Of a stretch of DNA of 6,853 nucleotides, positions 6,717 to 6,853 are shown in pieces; the stretch's first letter is position 1; each line of letters starts with the position of its first letter. A program made the position numbers and the translations under genes. This DNA is from Pseudofrankia asymbiotica (GTDB lineage Bacteria > Actinomycetota > Actinomycetes > Frankiales > Frankiaceae). Where the stretch lies: assembly GCF_001983105.1 (NCBI RefSeq), contig NZ_MOMC01000046.1, positions 27,336 through 34,188 of the forward strand. Direction: 5' to 3'. The notes beneath the pieces are model-generated. The model was not told where the DNA came from and did not search any database. It saw nothing but the letters and a program-made list of their open reading frames with translations.

Positions 6717-6738
6717 GTGTCTCGGTTGAGACACAACC
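6717..6738 (-). promoter_or_regulatory. Two overlapping, mutually exclusive hairpins upstream of csp
   Basis: Read on the csp strand, GGTTG-TGTCT-CAACC (6738-6724, extendable by flanking T-A and T-G pairs) overlaps GTGTCTC-AACC-GAGACAC (6734-6717, a perfect 7-bp stem). They share bases, so only one can form at a time. They lie about 90-110 bases before the csp start, and could be a leader RNA switch or, as DNA, an operator. Confidence 0.4.
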
Positions 6739-6756
6739 AAACTGCAGCCAAGCACG

Positions 6757-6762
6757 ACGGTA
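6757..6762 (-). promoter_or_regulatory. Tentative csp -10 element (TACCGT)
   Basis: On the minus strand TACCGT, preceded by TG, fits TANNNT. Transcription from about 6750 would give a leader of roughly 125 bases that includes the overlapping hairpins. No good -35 was found, so this is weak. Confidence 0.2.
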
Positions 6763-6853
6763 CACGTCGAGGGGCGCGCGCGGGAGCCCTCCGGGCCAGG
6801 AAGTCCACTTCATCCGCCGGTAACAAGCCGACGTCCAGGCACGCTCCGATGCC

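Noticed and set aside
6771..6784. Alternating GC run upstream of csp
   Set aside because: A short CG-alternating tract is ordinary in DNA of this composition; there is no sign of function.
1..6853. CRISPR array, tRNA/rRNA, insertion sequence or phage genes
   Set aside because: No regularly spaced repeats, tRNA-like cloverleaf, transposase-like protein or terminal repeats were found in the window.

Overview
The window is high-GC DNA (roughly 70% G+C by eye) with strongly G/C-biased codon third positions. It also carries an aspartokinase of the alpha/beta type next to asd, and a Streptomyces-type 67-residue cold-shock protein. Together these point to a high-GC actinomycete; Frankia or a relative is plausible, but the genus cannot be fixed from the sequence alone.

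Layout. Positions 1-1282 (+) hold the 3' end of an ABC exporter ATPase and, overlapping it by 4 bases (ATGA), one ABC-2 type membrane subunit. Positions 1421-3335 (+) hold a DesK-type sensor kinase and its NarL/LuxR-type response regulator. These four genes form an 'ABC exporter plus its own two-component system' module, similar in composition to the linearmycin-resistance LnrJK/LnrLMN system of Bacillus. Positions 3466-5953 (+) hold ask (lysC) and asd, the first two steps from aspartate to lysine, diaminopimelate, threonine and methionine. Positions 5954-6422 contain no convincing gene but have five inverted repeats, which fits transcription termination between convergent asd (+) and csp (-). 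A CspA-family gene lies at 6423-6626 (-), with a structured upstream region running to the window edge.

How the genes work together. The sensor kinase and regulator probably control the exporter genes just upstream. Ask and Asd act in sequence, and Ask probably also yields a separate regulatory beta subunit from an internal GTG start at 4213. The cold-shock protein is an independent unit.

Nothing here amounts to a wholly new system. The points most worth a second look are: the internal beta-subunit start in ask; the response regulator, which has no canonical start codon where its conserved domain begins (ATA behind a well-placed GGAG); two mutually exclusive hairpins upstream of csp; the hairpin-dense convergent spacer; and an in-frame 9-bp tandem repeat in the ATPase tail.
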